Assembly (NCBI RefSeq): GCF_036116635.1
Contig: NZ_CP107995.1
Location: forward strand, 5,332,001 to 5,396,000
Direction of reading: 5' to 3'
DNA length: 64,000 nt
From: Amycolatopsis sp. NBC_00345
Lineage (GTDB): Bacteria > Actinomycetota > Actinomycetes > Mycobacteriales > Pseudonocardiaceae
Shown in pieces: positions 7,634 through 16,461 of this stretch (position 1 is the first letter of the stretch; each line of letters begins with the position of its first letter). Position numbers and translations under genes: made by a program. Under the pieces are notes generated by a model. That model ran no database searches and was not told the DNA's origin. It saw nothing but the letters and a program-made list of their open reading frames with translations.

Positions 7634-9019
7634 TTACATGTTGATCATGTGCCCGGCCAGCCCGTGCACGGCCTCCTTCACCGCTTCACCCAGAGTCGGG
7701 TGCGCGTGCACGTTGCGGGCCACCTCGTGCACGGTCAGGTCCCACTGCTGGGCCAGGGTCAGCTCCGGCAGCAGCTCCGTGACCTCCGGGCCGATCAGGT
7801 GCCCGCCCAGCAGTTCGCCGTGGGTGGCGTCGCTGATGAGCTTCACGAAGCCGCCCGGCTCGCCGAGGCCCTGGGCCTTGCCGTTGGCGGTGAAGGGGAA
7901 CTTGGCGACCTGGACGTCGAAGCCCTGCTCCCGGGCCTGGGCCTCGGTCCAGCCGAAGCTGGCGATCTGGGGCTGGCAGTAGGTGGCGCGCGGGATCATC
8001 ACGAAGTCCAGCTCCATGGTCTCCGCGCCGGCGATGGTCTCGGCCGCCACCACGCCCATCGACTCGGAGGCGTGGGCCAGCATGAGCTTCGCCGTCACGT
8101 CGCCGATCGCGAAGATGTGGGGCACGTTCGTGCGGCCGCGGCCGTCCACCGCGATGGCGCCGCGCTCGGTCAGGCCGACGCCGGTGTTCTCCAGGCCGTA
8201 GCCCTCCACGTTCGGCTTGAACCCGATGGCCTGCAGGACCTTGTCGGCCTCCAGCACCTGCTTCTCGCCGTCCTTGGAGACGGTGACGTGGACCTTGCCG
8301 TCCGAGTCGTCGATGGCCTCGACCTTCGTGGAGGTCAGCACCTTGATGCCGAGCTTGCGGTAGCGCTTCAGCAGCTCCGCGGAGACCTCCGCGTCCTCCA
8401 GCGGCACCATGCGGTCGAGGAACTCGACGATGGTCACGTCCACGCCGTAGTTGTGCAGCACGTAGGCGAACTCGACGCCGATCGCGCCGGCGCCCGCGAT
8501 CACGATGCTGCCCGGCAGGTCGCTCTCCATGATCTGCTGCTCGTAGGTCACCACGCGGTCGCTGCGCGAGGTGCCGGGCAGCAGCCGTGCGGTCGCGCCG
8601 GTGGCCACCACGCAGTGGTCGAACGTGAGCTGCTCGCCGTTGACCTCGAGGGTGTGCGCGTCGACGAACGTGCCGTGCCCGTCGTACTCGGTGATCTTGT
8701 TCTTCTTCATCAGGAAGTGCACACCCTTGACGCGGCCGTCGGCCACCTTGCGGCTGCGCTCGTACGCGGCGGTGTAGTCGAAGCGGATCTCACCGTCGGA
8801 GGAGATGCCGTAGGTCTTGGCCTCCTGCGTGACGGTGTGCGCGAGTTCCGCGTTGCGCAGCAGCGCCTTCGACGGGATACAGCCGACGTTGAGGCAGACC
8901 CCGCCCCAGTACTTTTCTTCCACGACGGCGGCGCTCAGCCCCAGCTGAGTCGCCCGGATCGCCGCCACGTACCCGCCGACCCCGGCCCCCAGCACCACGA
9001 CGTCATAGTGTGCACTCAT
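7634..9019 (-). CDS. lpdA: Dihydrolipoyl dehydrogenase
   Basis: Protein of 461 residues, usual length for the E3 subunit of 2-oxoacid dehydrogenase complexes, reoxidising dihydrolipoamide with NAD+. The FAD motif VVVLGAGVGGYVAAI is near the N-terminus. The redox-active disulfide is in GGVCLNVGCIPSK at about residues 40-52. The NAD-binding motif is IVIAGAGAIGVEFAY. The C-terminal active-site segment VHAHPTLGEAVKEAVHG contains the catalytic His. It is monocistronic here and lies directly to the right of the integrative-element remnant, whose putative att repeat overlaps its last codons. Confidence 0.97.
   Translation of the reverse strand: MSAHYDVVVLGAGVGGYVAAIRATQLGLSAAVVEEKYWGGVCLNVGCIPSKALLRNAELAHTVTQEAKTYGISSDGEIRFDYTAAYERSRKVADGRVKGVHFLMKKNKITEYDGHGTFVDAHTLEVNGEQLTFDHCVVATGATARLLPGTSRSDRVVTYEQQIMESDLPGSIVIAGAGAIGVEFAYVLHNYGVDVTIVEFLDRMVPLEDAEVSAELLKRYRKLGIKVLTSTKVEAIDDSDGKVHVTVSKDGEKQVLEADKVLQAIGFKPNVEGYGLENTGVGLTERGAIAVDGRGRTNVPHIFAIGDVTAKLMLAHASESMGVVAAETIAGAETMELDFVMIPRATYCQPQIASFGWTEAQAREQGFDVQVAKFPFTANGKAQGLGEPGGFVKLISDATHGELLGGHLIGPEVTELLPELTLAQQWDLTVHEVARNVHAHPTLGEAVKEAVHGLAGHMINM
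7636..7646. repeat. Candidate right attachment-site repeat overlapping lpdA 3' end
   Basis: ACATGTTGATC, identical to 1617-1627, covers the last base of the lpdA stop and its final codons. An att site inside the 3' end of a housekeeping gene would regenerate the gene on integration, as actinomycete elements do with tRNA genes. Confidence 0.3.
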
Positions 9020-9082
9020 AGCCCAAAACCTACCCCCATCCGGGCGGCGGGGCGGCGTGACCGTGCTCGCTCAGCGGTCAGC

Positions 9083-9871
9083 TCACGGCCGGTCCACGGG
9101 CGGCCGCACACCGCGGATCCCAGCCAGCAGCTCGGTGATCGCGGCCATGATCCGCGCGGTCGCCTCCTCCAGCACGGCGCGGGTCAGCTCGGCGTCGCGC
9201 AGGTCCGAGAGGTCGACCGGCGGGCCGGCGACGAGGTCCACCGTCTTGCGAGGGACGCCGCGCGGCAGCCACGCCGTGGCGGGCAGCAGGTGGTGGGTGC
9301 CCCAGTTCGCGAGCGGGATCACCGGCACACCGGTCTCGAGCGCGATCCGCGCGGCCCCGGTCTTGCCCTTCATCGGCCAGCCGTCCGGGTCCTTCGAAAA
9401 CGTGGACTCCGGGAAGATCGCGACGCACTCGCCGGCCCGGACCGCCACCACGGCGTCGCGGTAGGCACCGGAGGCGGTGGCCGCGCCGCGGTAGACCGGG
9501 ATGTGCCCGCCCGAGCGCATGATCCGCCCCAGCACCGGCACGTCCCAGAGGCTCGACTTCGCGAGGTAGCGCGGCACCCGGCCGGCCGCGAGGCAGAAGG
9601 CCGTCGCCGTCGCGGGGTCCGCGAACGAAAGGTGGTTCGAAGCGACGAGCACCCCGCCCGACGCCGGAATGTGCCGGGCCCCGCGCACCCGGAACCGGGA
9701 GAACAGCACGAGGAACTGCCAGATCACCTCGATCGCCGCGCTGTACCAGGGGCCGCGTCCGCGGCGCGCGAACCTCCGGCCGTAGGTGGACATCTGGCGG
9801 AAGGTGAGCAGCTCGCCCTCGGGAGCCGCCGGCTCCAGCGGGGTCCATCGCGTCCGGTTTCGCAGCGCCAT
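9083..9871 (-). CDS. 1-acylglycerol-3-phosphate O-acyltransferase family (PlsC-like)
   Basis: Protein of about 262 residues from MALRNRTRW. It carries the LPLAT motifs: NHLSFAD (H-x4-D catalytic pair) and the phosphate-binding FPESTFSKDPDG, with VPVIPLANWGTHHLLP further on. It probably acylates lysophosphatidic acid or a related glycolipid at the membrane. The frame is open upstream to 10102, but that extension is Arg/Pro-rich without family similarity, so 9871 is chosen; MSTYGRRF further in is an alternative start. It is followed on the same strand by lpdA after 63 bp. Confidence 0.88.
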   Translation of the reverse strand: MALRNRTRWTPLEPAAPEGELLTFRQMSTYGRRFARRGRGPWYSAAIEVIWQFLVLFSRFRVRGARHIPASGGVLVASNHLSFADPATATAFCLAAGRVPRYLAKSSLWDVPVLGRIMRSGGHIPVYRGAATASGAYRDAVVAVRAGECVAIFPESTFSKDPDGWPMKGKTGAARIALETGVPVIPLANWGTHHLLPATAWLPRGVPRKTVDLVAGPPVDLSDLRDAELTRAVLEEATARIMAAITELLAGIRGVRPPVDRP

Positions 9872-10120
9872 AACCGCTATTCGTAGCCGATCACGACGCC
9901 GATCGGTGGGCACCGCGGCCCGGACGCGGCCTGGATCACACCGCCGGAACAGCACCGCGGGCTCCCACCGCCGGTCGCGCCGCTCCGCGCGAGGGAGCCC
10001 CGCGGCGGTCGGCTCCGGACAGCGTGGCCCCGAATGGCGTGATCCGGGGCAGCGTGATCCGGGACGGTGTGGCCCAGGATGGTGTGACCGCAGTGCCGTC
10101 ACGCATCGGCGGAAGCATTC

Positions 10121-11083
10121 TCAGCCTGCCGCGAACCGGTCGGTCGCGCAGATCAGCTCATGCAGGGTGCCGGGCTCGTCGAAGGCGTGGCCGGCGTCGC
10201 CGATCATCTTCAGTTCGGCGCCGGGGAGCACCTGCGCGAGTTCCCACGCGGTGGTGGCCGGGGTGACGGCGTCGTACCGGCCCTGCACGAGCACACACGG
10301 GACGCCGGTGAGCTTCCCGGCCTCGCGGATCAGCTGGTCGTCGGCCAGCCAGCCGCCGTGGCGGAAGTAGTGGTTCTCGATCCGGGCGATGGCGAGCGCG
10401 AACTCCGGCTCGGTGAAGGCGGCGACGACCTCTTCCTGCGGCGTGAACTTCACCGTCTCGCCCTCCCACCGGCTCCACGCGACCGCGGCCGGCCGGTGGA
10501 GGTCGGGGTCCGGGTGGTGGAGCAGTTCGTGGTAGACCTCGATCAGGTTCTCGCCGCGCCGCCCGTACGGCACCGGCGCCAGGAACCGGGACCACGCCTC
10601 GGGGAACAGGCAGCCCGCGCCGCCGCCGAAGAGCCACTGCAGTTCCTTGACGCGAAGCGTCGCGACGCCGCGCAGCACCAGTTCGCTGACGCGGTGCGGG
10701 TACGCCTCGGCGTAGGTGAGGGCGAGCACGCTTCCCCACGAGCCGCCGAACAGCTGCCAGGTCTCGATGGCCCGGTCCTCGCGCAGCCGTTCCATGTCGG
10801 CGACCAAGTGCCAGGTGGTGTTGACCGTGAGGTCGGCCTCCGGCGTGCTGCAGTGGGGCGTGCTGCGCCCGCACCCGCGCTGGTCGAACAGGACGATCCG
10901 ATAACGCTCGGGGTCGAACAGCCGCCGGTGCCGGGTGGACGCGCCGCTGCCGGGGCCACCGTGCAGGAACACGACCGGTTTGCCCGCGGGGTTCCCGCAC
11001 TCCTCCCAGTAGATAACGTTTCCATCGCCCACCGGCAGCATCCCGTGGTCGTAGGGTTCGATTTCCGGGTACAGACCGAGCAT
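10121..11083 (-). CDS. pip: Proline iminopeptidase
   Basis: Alpha/beta hydrolase of 320 residues starting MLGLYPEIEPYDHGMLPVGD. Family S33 signatures are present: oxyanion-hole HGGPGSGAS, FDQRGCGRSTPH, nucleophile elbow GGSWGS, and the catalytic His in GDAGHAFDEPG near the C-terminus. It removes N-terminal proline from peptides, probably in the cytoplasm. Its start lies only 37 bp from that of the divergent LacI-type gene, so the promoters must overlap and the regulator may control it. Confidence 0.93.
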   Translation of the reverse strand: MLGLYPEIEPYDHGMLPVGDGNVIYWEECGNPAGKPVVFLHGGPGSGASTRHRRLFDPERYRIVLFDQRGCGRSTPHCSTPEADLTVNTTWHLVADMERLREDRAIETWQLFGGSWGSVLALTYAEAYPHRVSELVLRGVATLRVKELQWLFGGGAGCLFPEAWSRFLAPVPYGRRGENLIEVYHELLHHPDPDLHRPAAVAWSRWEGETVKFTPQEEVVAAFTEPEFALAIARIENHYFRHGGWLADDQLIREAGKLTGVPCVLVQGRYDAVTPATTAWELAQVLPGAELKMIGDAGHAFDEPGTLHELICATDRFAAG

Positions 11084-11120
11084 GACGCCACTATGCCCGA
11101 GAAGGCACCTTGGAGGAGCG

Positions 11121-12158
11121 ATGAAGGCGCGGCCGCACGTGACACTGGAGGATGTGGCACGCAGCGCGAGCGTGTCACTCGCGACGGCCTCGCGCGTGCT
11201 CAACGGCACGACCTCGGTGCGCACGGACCTGCGCGACCGGGTCGTGTCGGCAGCGGCAGAGCTGTCCTACGCACCCAACGCGCACGCCCAGGCACTGGCT
11301 GGTGGGACACATCGGACAGTCGGGGTGATCTGTCACGATGTGTCCGATCCGTACTTCGCGGCCATCGCGGGCGGCGTGATGCGGGTCGCGGACAGCAACG
11401 GGCTCATGGTCATGCTCGCCGGCACCTTCCGCGATCCCGAACGCGAAGTCGCGTACGTCTCAATGCTGCGGGCCCAGCGCGCGTCGGCGATCCTGCTGAT
11501 CGGCTCCGCGTTCGAGGACCGTGCGTGGGAACGCGCGATGGCGGCCGAGCTGGAGCCTTACCGGCGCGGCGGCGGCCAGGTCGCGGCGGTGAGCCGGCAC
11601 CGGGGGCTGAAGGTGGACACCGTGCAGCCGGACAACCGCGGCGGCGCGGCCGAGCTGGCCCGCGCGCTGCTGGGCTTGGGGCACAAGCGCTTCGCCGTTT
11701 TGTCCGGCCCGCGGCACCTGAGCACGGTCGTCGACCGGCTGGACGGTTTCACCGCCGAGCTGGCCGACCACGGAATCACTCTGCTTGAGGACGACGTGCT
11801 CGAAGCCGCGTTCACACGCGAAGGCGGCTACCAAGCAGCGAAGCGCCTTCTCGAACGACCGCGGCGAAAACTGCCGACATGCGTGTTCGCCGTCACCGAC
11901 GTGATGGCGATCGGCGCGCTGACCGCACTGCGTGAAGCCGGCGTGTCCGTGCCGGGCCAGGTCTCAGTGGCGGGCTTCAACGACATCCCGGTGGTGCGCG
12001 ACCTGACGCCGCCGCTGACCACGTTCGCACTGCCACTGGAACAACTCGGCGCCCGGGTCATGGACCTGGCCCTCGGCAACTCCGGCGCCCGGCCGCGCAC
12101 GGTCCGGCTCCCGGGCGAGGTCATCCTGCGGGAGAGCACGGGCCGGCCCCGCCGCTGA
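11121..12158 (+). CDS. LacI-family transcriptional regulator
   Basis: Protein of 345 residues. The N-terminal HTH plus hinge is VTLEDVARSASVSLATASRVLNG (residues 6-28 approx.), followed by the periplasmic-binding-protein-like sensor (TVGVICHDVSDPYFAAIAGG, then CVFAVTDVMAIGAL). The start at 11121 has GGAGGAG 5 nt upstream and is preferred over 11082. It is divergent from pip with overlapping promoter space. The ligand is unknown; LacI members usually sense sugars. Confidence 0.92.
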   Translation: MKARPHVTLEDVARSASVSLATASRVLNGTTSVRTDLRDRVVSAAAELSYAPNAHAQALAGGTHRTVGVICHDVSDPYFAAIAGGVMRVADSNGLMVMLAGTFRDPEREVAYVSMLRAQRASAILLIGSAFEDRAWERAMAAELEPYRRGGGQVAAVSRHRGLKVDTVQPDNRGGAAELARALLGLGHKRFAVLSGPRHLSTVVDRLDGFTAELADHGITLLEDDVLEAAFTREGGYQAAKRLLERPRRKLPTCVFAVTDVMAIGALTALREAGVSVPGQVSVAGFNDIPVVRDLTPPLTTFALPLEQLGARVMDLALGNSGARPRTVRLPGEVILRESTGRPRR

Positions 12159-12553
12159 CCCGCCTGCCTGCTGCCGTCTGCTTGCCTGCCGTCTGCACTC
12201 GCCGACCCACGCTCACGGGCCACCACTCGCCCGGCGCCCGCACTCGCCCGCCCGCACCCGCCCACCCATAATCACCGGCCGCACTCACCCGACACTCATG
12301 TCCGGCCGCCCACCCTCACCCGCCTGCACTCGCACACCGCCCGCGCTCACCCGGCCTTCCACACCGCCCCAACCCCGCCACCGATCCCGGCGCGGCCGCA
12401 CTGTTTCCAGCTCCACAAGCCCACCGCTGACTCCGGTGCCGCCCGTTCCAGCCGCGGTCCCGGCGCCGGGCTGTCCACAGTGGATTGCCGCGGCGAGCGG
12501 CCAGGTGGTTTCCCCGCCGCCGGCGGCGGGGGGCGTTGGTTACGCTGCCGGAC
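12159..12553. other. C-rich, low-complexity intergenic tract
   Basis: Nearly 400 bp with no gene. The plus strand is dominated by C tracts with repeated CTGCCGTCTGC and CACTCGCCCG units between about 12165 and 12480. It separates the LacI gene from the response regulator and includes a G-quadruplex-capable run on the minus strand at 12247-12267. Confidence 0.6.
12247..12267 (-). promoter_or_regulatory. G-quadruplex-capable tract
   Basis: On the minus strand this reads GGGTGGGCGGGTGC followed by GGGCGGG, five G3 runs with loops of 1-3 nt. It is a canonical intramolecular quadruplex motif, with i-motif potential on the other strand, about 290 bp upstream of the response-regulator start. Regulatory function is inferred only. 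Confidence 0.4.
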
Positions 12554-13237
12554 GTGGCTCAGGTGCTGGTGGTGGAAGACGACCCGACGATCGGTGGGGT
12601 CATCGAAGCCACCCTGCGGCAGCAGGGGCACGTGGTGCGCTGGTGCCGTGACGGCCGCGGCGCGCTCGGGGTGACCGCGGCGGACCTGGTGCTGCTGGAC
12701 CTCGGCCTGCCCGATCTCGACGGGCTCGAAGTCTGCCGGCGGCTGCGGGCCGCGCTGCCGTCCGCCGTGCTGGTGATCCTGACCGCGCGGCAGGAGGAAA
12801 TGGACGTGATCGTGGGCCTCGACGCGGGGGCCGACGACTACCTCACCAAACCCGTCCGGCTCCGCGAGCTGCTCGCCCGTGTCCGCGCGCACCTGCGCCG
12901 CGGCGGGACGTCGGCCGAGGTCGCGCTGCCCGTGGCCGTCGGGGCGCTGGTGGTGGACACCGCCCGGCGGCGCGTCACTCTCGGCGGGCGCGAGCTGGAC
13001 CTGCGGGCCAGGGAGTACGACCTGCTCGCGCGGCTCGCCGAGCGGCCCGGGGTCGCGGTCAGCCGTGCGACGCTGATGGCCGACGTCTGGGACGCGCACT
13101 GGCACGGCTCCACGAAAACGCTCGACGTGCACATCGCGGCACTGCGGCGCAAGCTCGCGGCCGCGGCCACCTCGCCGGCGGAGGTGCCCCGGATCGAGAC
13201 GTTGCGTGGCCACGGCTACCGGCTGGAAGAGGCCTGA
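12554..13237 (+). CDS. OmpR/PhoB-family response regulator
   Basis: Protein of 227 residues from GTG 12554 (VAQVLVVEDDP). The receiver domain has the acidic pair D9/D10, phosphoacceptor D49 in LVLLDLGLPD and the Lys in DDYLTKPVRL. The C-terminal winged helix has ARRRVTLGGRELDLRAREYDLLARLAERPG and ends with TLRGHGYRLEEA. An upstream in-frame ATG-less extension to 12485 is Arg-rich and unlike the family. It pairs with the sensor kinase at 13633, but an unusual 395-bp repeat-bearing gap lies between them. Confidence 0.92.
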   Translation: MAQVLVVEDDPTIGGVIEATLRQQGHVVRWCRDGRGALGVTAADLVLLDLGLPDLDGLEVCRRLRAALPSAVLVILTARQEEMDVIVGLDAGADDYLTKPVRLRELLARVRAHLRRGGTSAEVALPVAVGALVVDTARRRVTLGGRELDLRAREYDLLARLAERPGVAVSRATLMADVWDAHWHGSTKTLDVHIAALRRKLAAAATSPAEVPRIETLRGHGYRLEEA

Positions 13238-13632
13238 CCTGTGCACCGCCGGATCACGACGCTCCCGGATCGCGACACCCACAGCGCAGGCCGCCACATC
13301 GAGAATCAGCCTGCGCACGACCGGCTGGAGAAAATCCGGCGGTGCGTGGGCGAGGCCGCCTCCATCCGGTGGTGCCGGGGCGCGAGTCGGACGGCCCGGT
13401 TGCCGGCCTTGCGGTCTGCCTGGTGGGTGTCGCGATGCGGCGGTGCCTGGGCCTCGCGGCACCCATCACGCAAGCCGCGAGATCGGCAACCGACAAACCC
13501 TGGCACCACCAGGCGGGAGGAGGCGCGACCCATGCACCCACCTCATCGCGACCCTGACCGCTCAAGCCGCCAGGTCGGCGACGAGCCCGTCCAGCCTCCG
13601 CCGAACATGACCCGTCGGAGGAGGGACAGCCC
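13238..13632. repeat. Degenerate direct and inverted copies of the kinase gene 5' end
   Basis: Copies of one motif occur at about 13268-13310, 13397-13453 (inverted), 13455-13496 and 13544-13592. All resemble the true kinase start region 13643-13692. Example: GACCCTGACCGCTCAAGCCG at 13550 against GACGCTGACCGTGCTGGCCG in the kinase gene. The copy at 13544 even keeps a Shine-Dalgarno and ATG (GGAGGAGGCGCGACCCATG) like the real GGAGGAGGGACAGCCCATG. GTGCACCGCCGGATCACGAC at 13241 mimics the kinase's first codons. No single open frame across the gap looks like a protein. Confidence 0.6.
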
Positions 13633-14919
13633 ATGCGCCGCCGCATTGTGACGCTGACCGTGCTGGCCGCGGTGCTGGCGACGAGTCTGTTCGGGCTGCC
13701 GCTGGGCGTTGCCGTGTTCTGGTACTACCGCACGAATACCACGTCGGAGCTGGAGCGGGCTGCTGACGCCGCCGCGGTTGTGGTGTCCGACGCGCTCGCG
13801 GGCGGGCGCACGCCTCGGGTGCCGGCGCCCGAGGCCGGCAAGATGGGCGAGGTCGGTGTCTACGACGTGGCTGGGCGGCTGCTCGCCGGGCACGGGCCGG
13901 CGCTGGCTGACGGCATCGTGCGCAGCGCGTCGAGCGCGGATACCGACATGGCGAACGGGCCCGTGGGCGACGAGCAAGTGCTGGCGGTCCCCGTGCTCAG
14001 CGGGCCGCGGGTGACCGGGGTGGTGCGCGCCTCCGTGCCGCAGGCGGAACTCACCCGGCGGATCGGGCTGACCTGGCTGGCCATGGCCGGCCTCGCGATT
14101 GTCGCGGTGGTCGCCGCCTGGCTGGTCGCGCGCCGGATCGCGGCGCGGCTGACCCGGCCGTTGGACCGGCTCGCCGCGGCCGCCACGCAGCTCGGCGAAG
14201 GCGACTTCACCGTCCGGGCCCCGCGCGCGGGGATCACCGAGATCGACGAGGTCGGCTCGGCCCTCGACGCCACCGCGGCGCGCATCGGCGACACCCTCGA
14301 CCGCGAGCGCGCGTTCTCCGCCGAGGCCTCCCATCAGCTGAGGACGCCGCTGACCGGGCTCCGGCTGCAGCTCGAAGCGGCGCTCGAGGCACCAGCGCAG
14401 GACCCGTACGCCGCGATCCGCGCCGGGATCGGCTCGGCCGACCGTCTGGAACGCACCATCGAGGACCTGCTCGCGCTCTCCCGGGAGCGCCGCGAACCAC
14501 GCGCGGTGCTGGACCTCGACGCCGCACTGACCGAGCTCCGGGGCACCACCTTGCTCAACGGCCGCGAGCTGCGGGTCGAGGTCGTGGATCCGCAGCCCGC
14601 GCGGGCTTCGGCGGCGGCCGTCCGGCAGGTGCTCGCCGTCCTGCTGGACAACGCGGTGGCCCACGGCCGGGGCACGGTCACCGTCACCGCGCGCGACGCT
14701 GGCGGGGCGCTCGCGATCGACGTCGCCGACGAAGGCCCGGACCTCGGCGAGGCCGACCCCTTCACCAAGACAGCAACAAACCACGGCATCGGGCTGCGGC
14801 TGGCCCGCAGTCTCGCCGAGGCGGAGGGCGGCCGGCTGCGGCTGTCCCGGCCCGACCCGCCGACCTTCACCCTGCTCCTGCCCGGGGTGGATGGAACGAA
14901 TCGCCACGATCAACCGTGA
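13633..14919 (+). CDS. Sensor histidine kinase
   Basis: Protein of 428 residues. TM1 lies at about 6-32, a short extracytoplasmic region at 33-143 and TM2 at 144-166, then a HAMP domain at 167-220. The HisKA domain has the phospho-accepting His234 in FSAEASHQLRTPL. The HATPase region has LLDNAVAHGRGTV (N box), DVADEGPDL (G1) and a short GIGLRLARSLAEAEGG (G2). It is the likely partner of the response regulator at 12554. RBS GGAGGAGG precedes the ATG. The catalytic ATP lid is shorter than usual. The signal sensed is unknown. Confidence 0.92.
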   Translation: MRRRIVTLTVLAAVLATSLFGLPLGVAVFWYYRTNTTSELERAADAAAVVVSDALAGGRTPRVPAPEAGKMGEVGVYDVAGRLLAGHGPALADGIVRSASSADTDMANGPVGDEQVLAVPVLSGPRVTGVVRASVPQAELTRRIGLTWLAMAGLAIVAVVAAWLVARRIAARLTRPLDRLAAAATQLGEGDFTVRAPRAGITEIDEVGSALDATAARIGDTLDRERAFSAEASHQLRTPLTGLRLQLEAALEAPAQDPYAAIRAGIGSADRLERTIEDLLALSRERREPRAVLDLDAALTELRGTTLLNGRELRVEVVDPQPARASAAAVRQVLAVLLDNAVAHGRGTVTVTARDAGGALAIDVADEGPDLGEADPFTKTATNHGIGLRLARSLAEAEGGRLRLSRPDPPTFTLLLPGVDGTNRHDQP

Positions 14920-15030
14920 AAGTGCAATGAATCACCCAGTATTCACTCCGCAACACAACGATTATGAGTTTTCGGGTCAGACTTCGATCGATACCGTGGC
15001 TCGCACCCGACCTCGACGAGGAGGAGCCAG

Positions 15031-16461
15031 GTGAAGTCCGTTACCCCCGCCCCGCCCGGCCCCGGGCTGCGCGCGGCCCTGCTGCGCCGCAAGCCCGTGG
15101 CCGACCTGGTGGCGGAAGCCGACCACGGCCGGCTCAAACGGTCGCTCGGCCTCGGCCAGCTGACCATGCTCAGTATCGGCGCCACGCTCGGCAGCGGCAT
15201 CTTCGTGGTGCTCGGCGAGGCCGTTCCGGTGGCCGGGCCCGCAGTCGTACTGTCCTTCGTGCTCGCCGGTGTCACCGCGATGTTCTCGGCGCTGTCCTAC
15301 GCCGAACTCGCCGGCATGATCCCGCTTTCGGGCTCGTCGTACTCCTACGCGTACGCCACGCTCGGCGAGGTCGTCGCGTGGATCTGCGGCTGGTGCCTGG
15401 TGCTGGAGTACGGCGTGTCGGTGGCGTCCGTCGCGGTCGGCTGGGGCCAGTACCTCAACGAGCTGCTGCAGCTGGCGTTCGGCGTGACCATCCCGGACGC
15501 GCTCAGCCAGCCGCCCGGCGACGGTGGGCTGGTGAACGTGCCCGCGATCCTGGTCGTGGTGCTCGCGATGGTCCTGCTGCTCTCCGGCGCGAAGGAGAGC
15601 GCGCGGGCCAACGCGATCATGGTGACGGTGAAGATCGCGACGCTGGTGATGTTCTGCGCCATCGCGTTCACCGCCGTGCAGGCGAAGAACTTCACGCCGT
15701 TCCTGCCGCTCGGCCTGGCGGGCATGAGCGCGGGCGGGGCGAAGCTGTTCTTCTCCTACATCGGCTTCGACGCCGCGTCGACGGCCGGCGAGGAGGCGCG
15801 CAACCCGCAGCGCGACCTGCCGCGGGCGATCCTGCTCTCGCTCGCCATCGTCACGGTGCTGTACTGCCTGGTGGCCTTCGCGGCGGTCGGCGCGCTGCCG
15901 TGGCAGCAGTTCGGCGACCAGCAGGCGGCGCTCTCGCACGTGCTGACCTCCGTGCTGGACAACAAGTTCTGGGCCGGCGTGCTCGCGGTCGGCGCGATCG
16001 TGGCGATCTCCAGCGTGGTGCTGACCGTGCTGTACGGGCAGACGCGCATCCTGTTCGCGATGTCGCGCGACGGGCTGGTGCCGAAGGCACTGTCCACAGT
16101 GCACCCGAAAACCGGCGTGCCGCGGACGAACACCCTGGTGGTGTCCGGGTTCGTCGCGGTGCTCGCGGCGTTCATCCCGCTCGGCAAGCTGGCCGACGCC
16201 ACCAGCATCGGCACGCTGTTCGCGTTCGGGCTGGTCAACATCGCCGTGCTGATCCTGCGCAAACGGCGGCCGGGCGACGCGCGGTCGTTCCGCGTGCCGT
16301 TCTCCCCGGTGACGCCGATCCTGGGCGTGCTGTGCTGCGCGTACATGATGTTCAGCCTCGACGGCGCGACCTGGATCGTGTTCGGCGCCTGGATGGCGCT
16401 CGGGCTGGTGCTGTACTTCGCCTACGGCATCCGGCGCTCGCGGCTGGCGGCGCAGTCGTGA
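15031..16461 (+). CDS. APC-family amino acid permease
   Basis: Protein of 476 residues with about 12 membrane segments and the cationic amino-acid-transporter style pattern: SLGLGQLTMLSIGATLGSGIFVVLG, then FVLAGVTAMFSALSYAELAGMIPLSGSSY and a GFDAASTAGEEARNPQRDLPRAI loop. GTG start with GAGGAGGAGCC upstream. Its stop overlaps the start of the amidase gene (GTGA, 16458-16461), and that gene overlaps the monooxygenase gene, so the three are translationally coupled. It probably imports the amino acid that the monooxygenase consumes. Confidence 0.92.
   Translation: MKSVTPAPPGPGLRAALLRRKPVADLVAEADHGRLKRSLGLGQLTMLSIGATLGSGIFVVLGEAVPVAGPAVVLSFVLAGVTAMFSALSYAELAGMIPLSGSSYSYAYATLGEVVAWICGWCLVLEYGVSVASVAVGWGQYLNELLQLAFGVTIPDALSQPPGDGGLVNVPAILVVVLAMVLLLSGAKESARANAIMVTVKIATLVMFCAIAFTAVQAKNFTPFLPLGLAGMSAGGAKLFFSYIGFDAASTAGEEARNPQRDLPRAILLSLAIVTVLYCLVAFAAVGALPWQQFGDQQAALSHVLTSVLDNKFWAGVLAVGAIVAISSVVLTVLYGQTRILFAMSRDGLVPKALSTVHPKTGVPRTNTLVVSGFVAVLAAFIPLGKLADATSIGTLFAFGLVNIAVLILRKRRPGDARSFRVPFSPVTPILGVLCCAYMMFSLDGATWIVFGAWMALGLVLYFAYGIRRSRLAAQS

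Noticed and set aside
7649..9886. 745-codon open frame opposite lpdA and the acyltransferase
   Set aside because: Antisense shadow of high-GC genes; composition rich in His, Arg, Val and no domain.
13241..13651. 136-codon frame between response regulator and kinase
   Set aside because: Its composition is not protein-like and it consists of the degenerate repeats; it also overlaps the kinase start.
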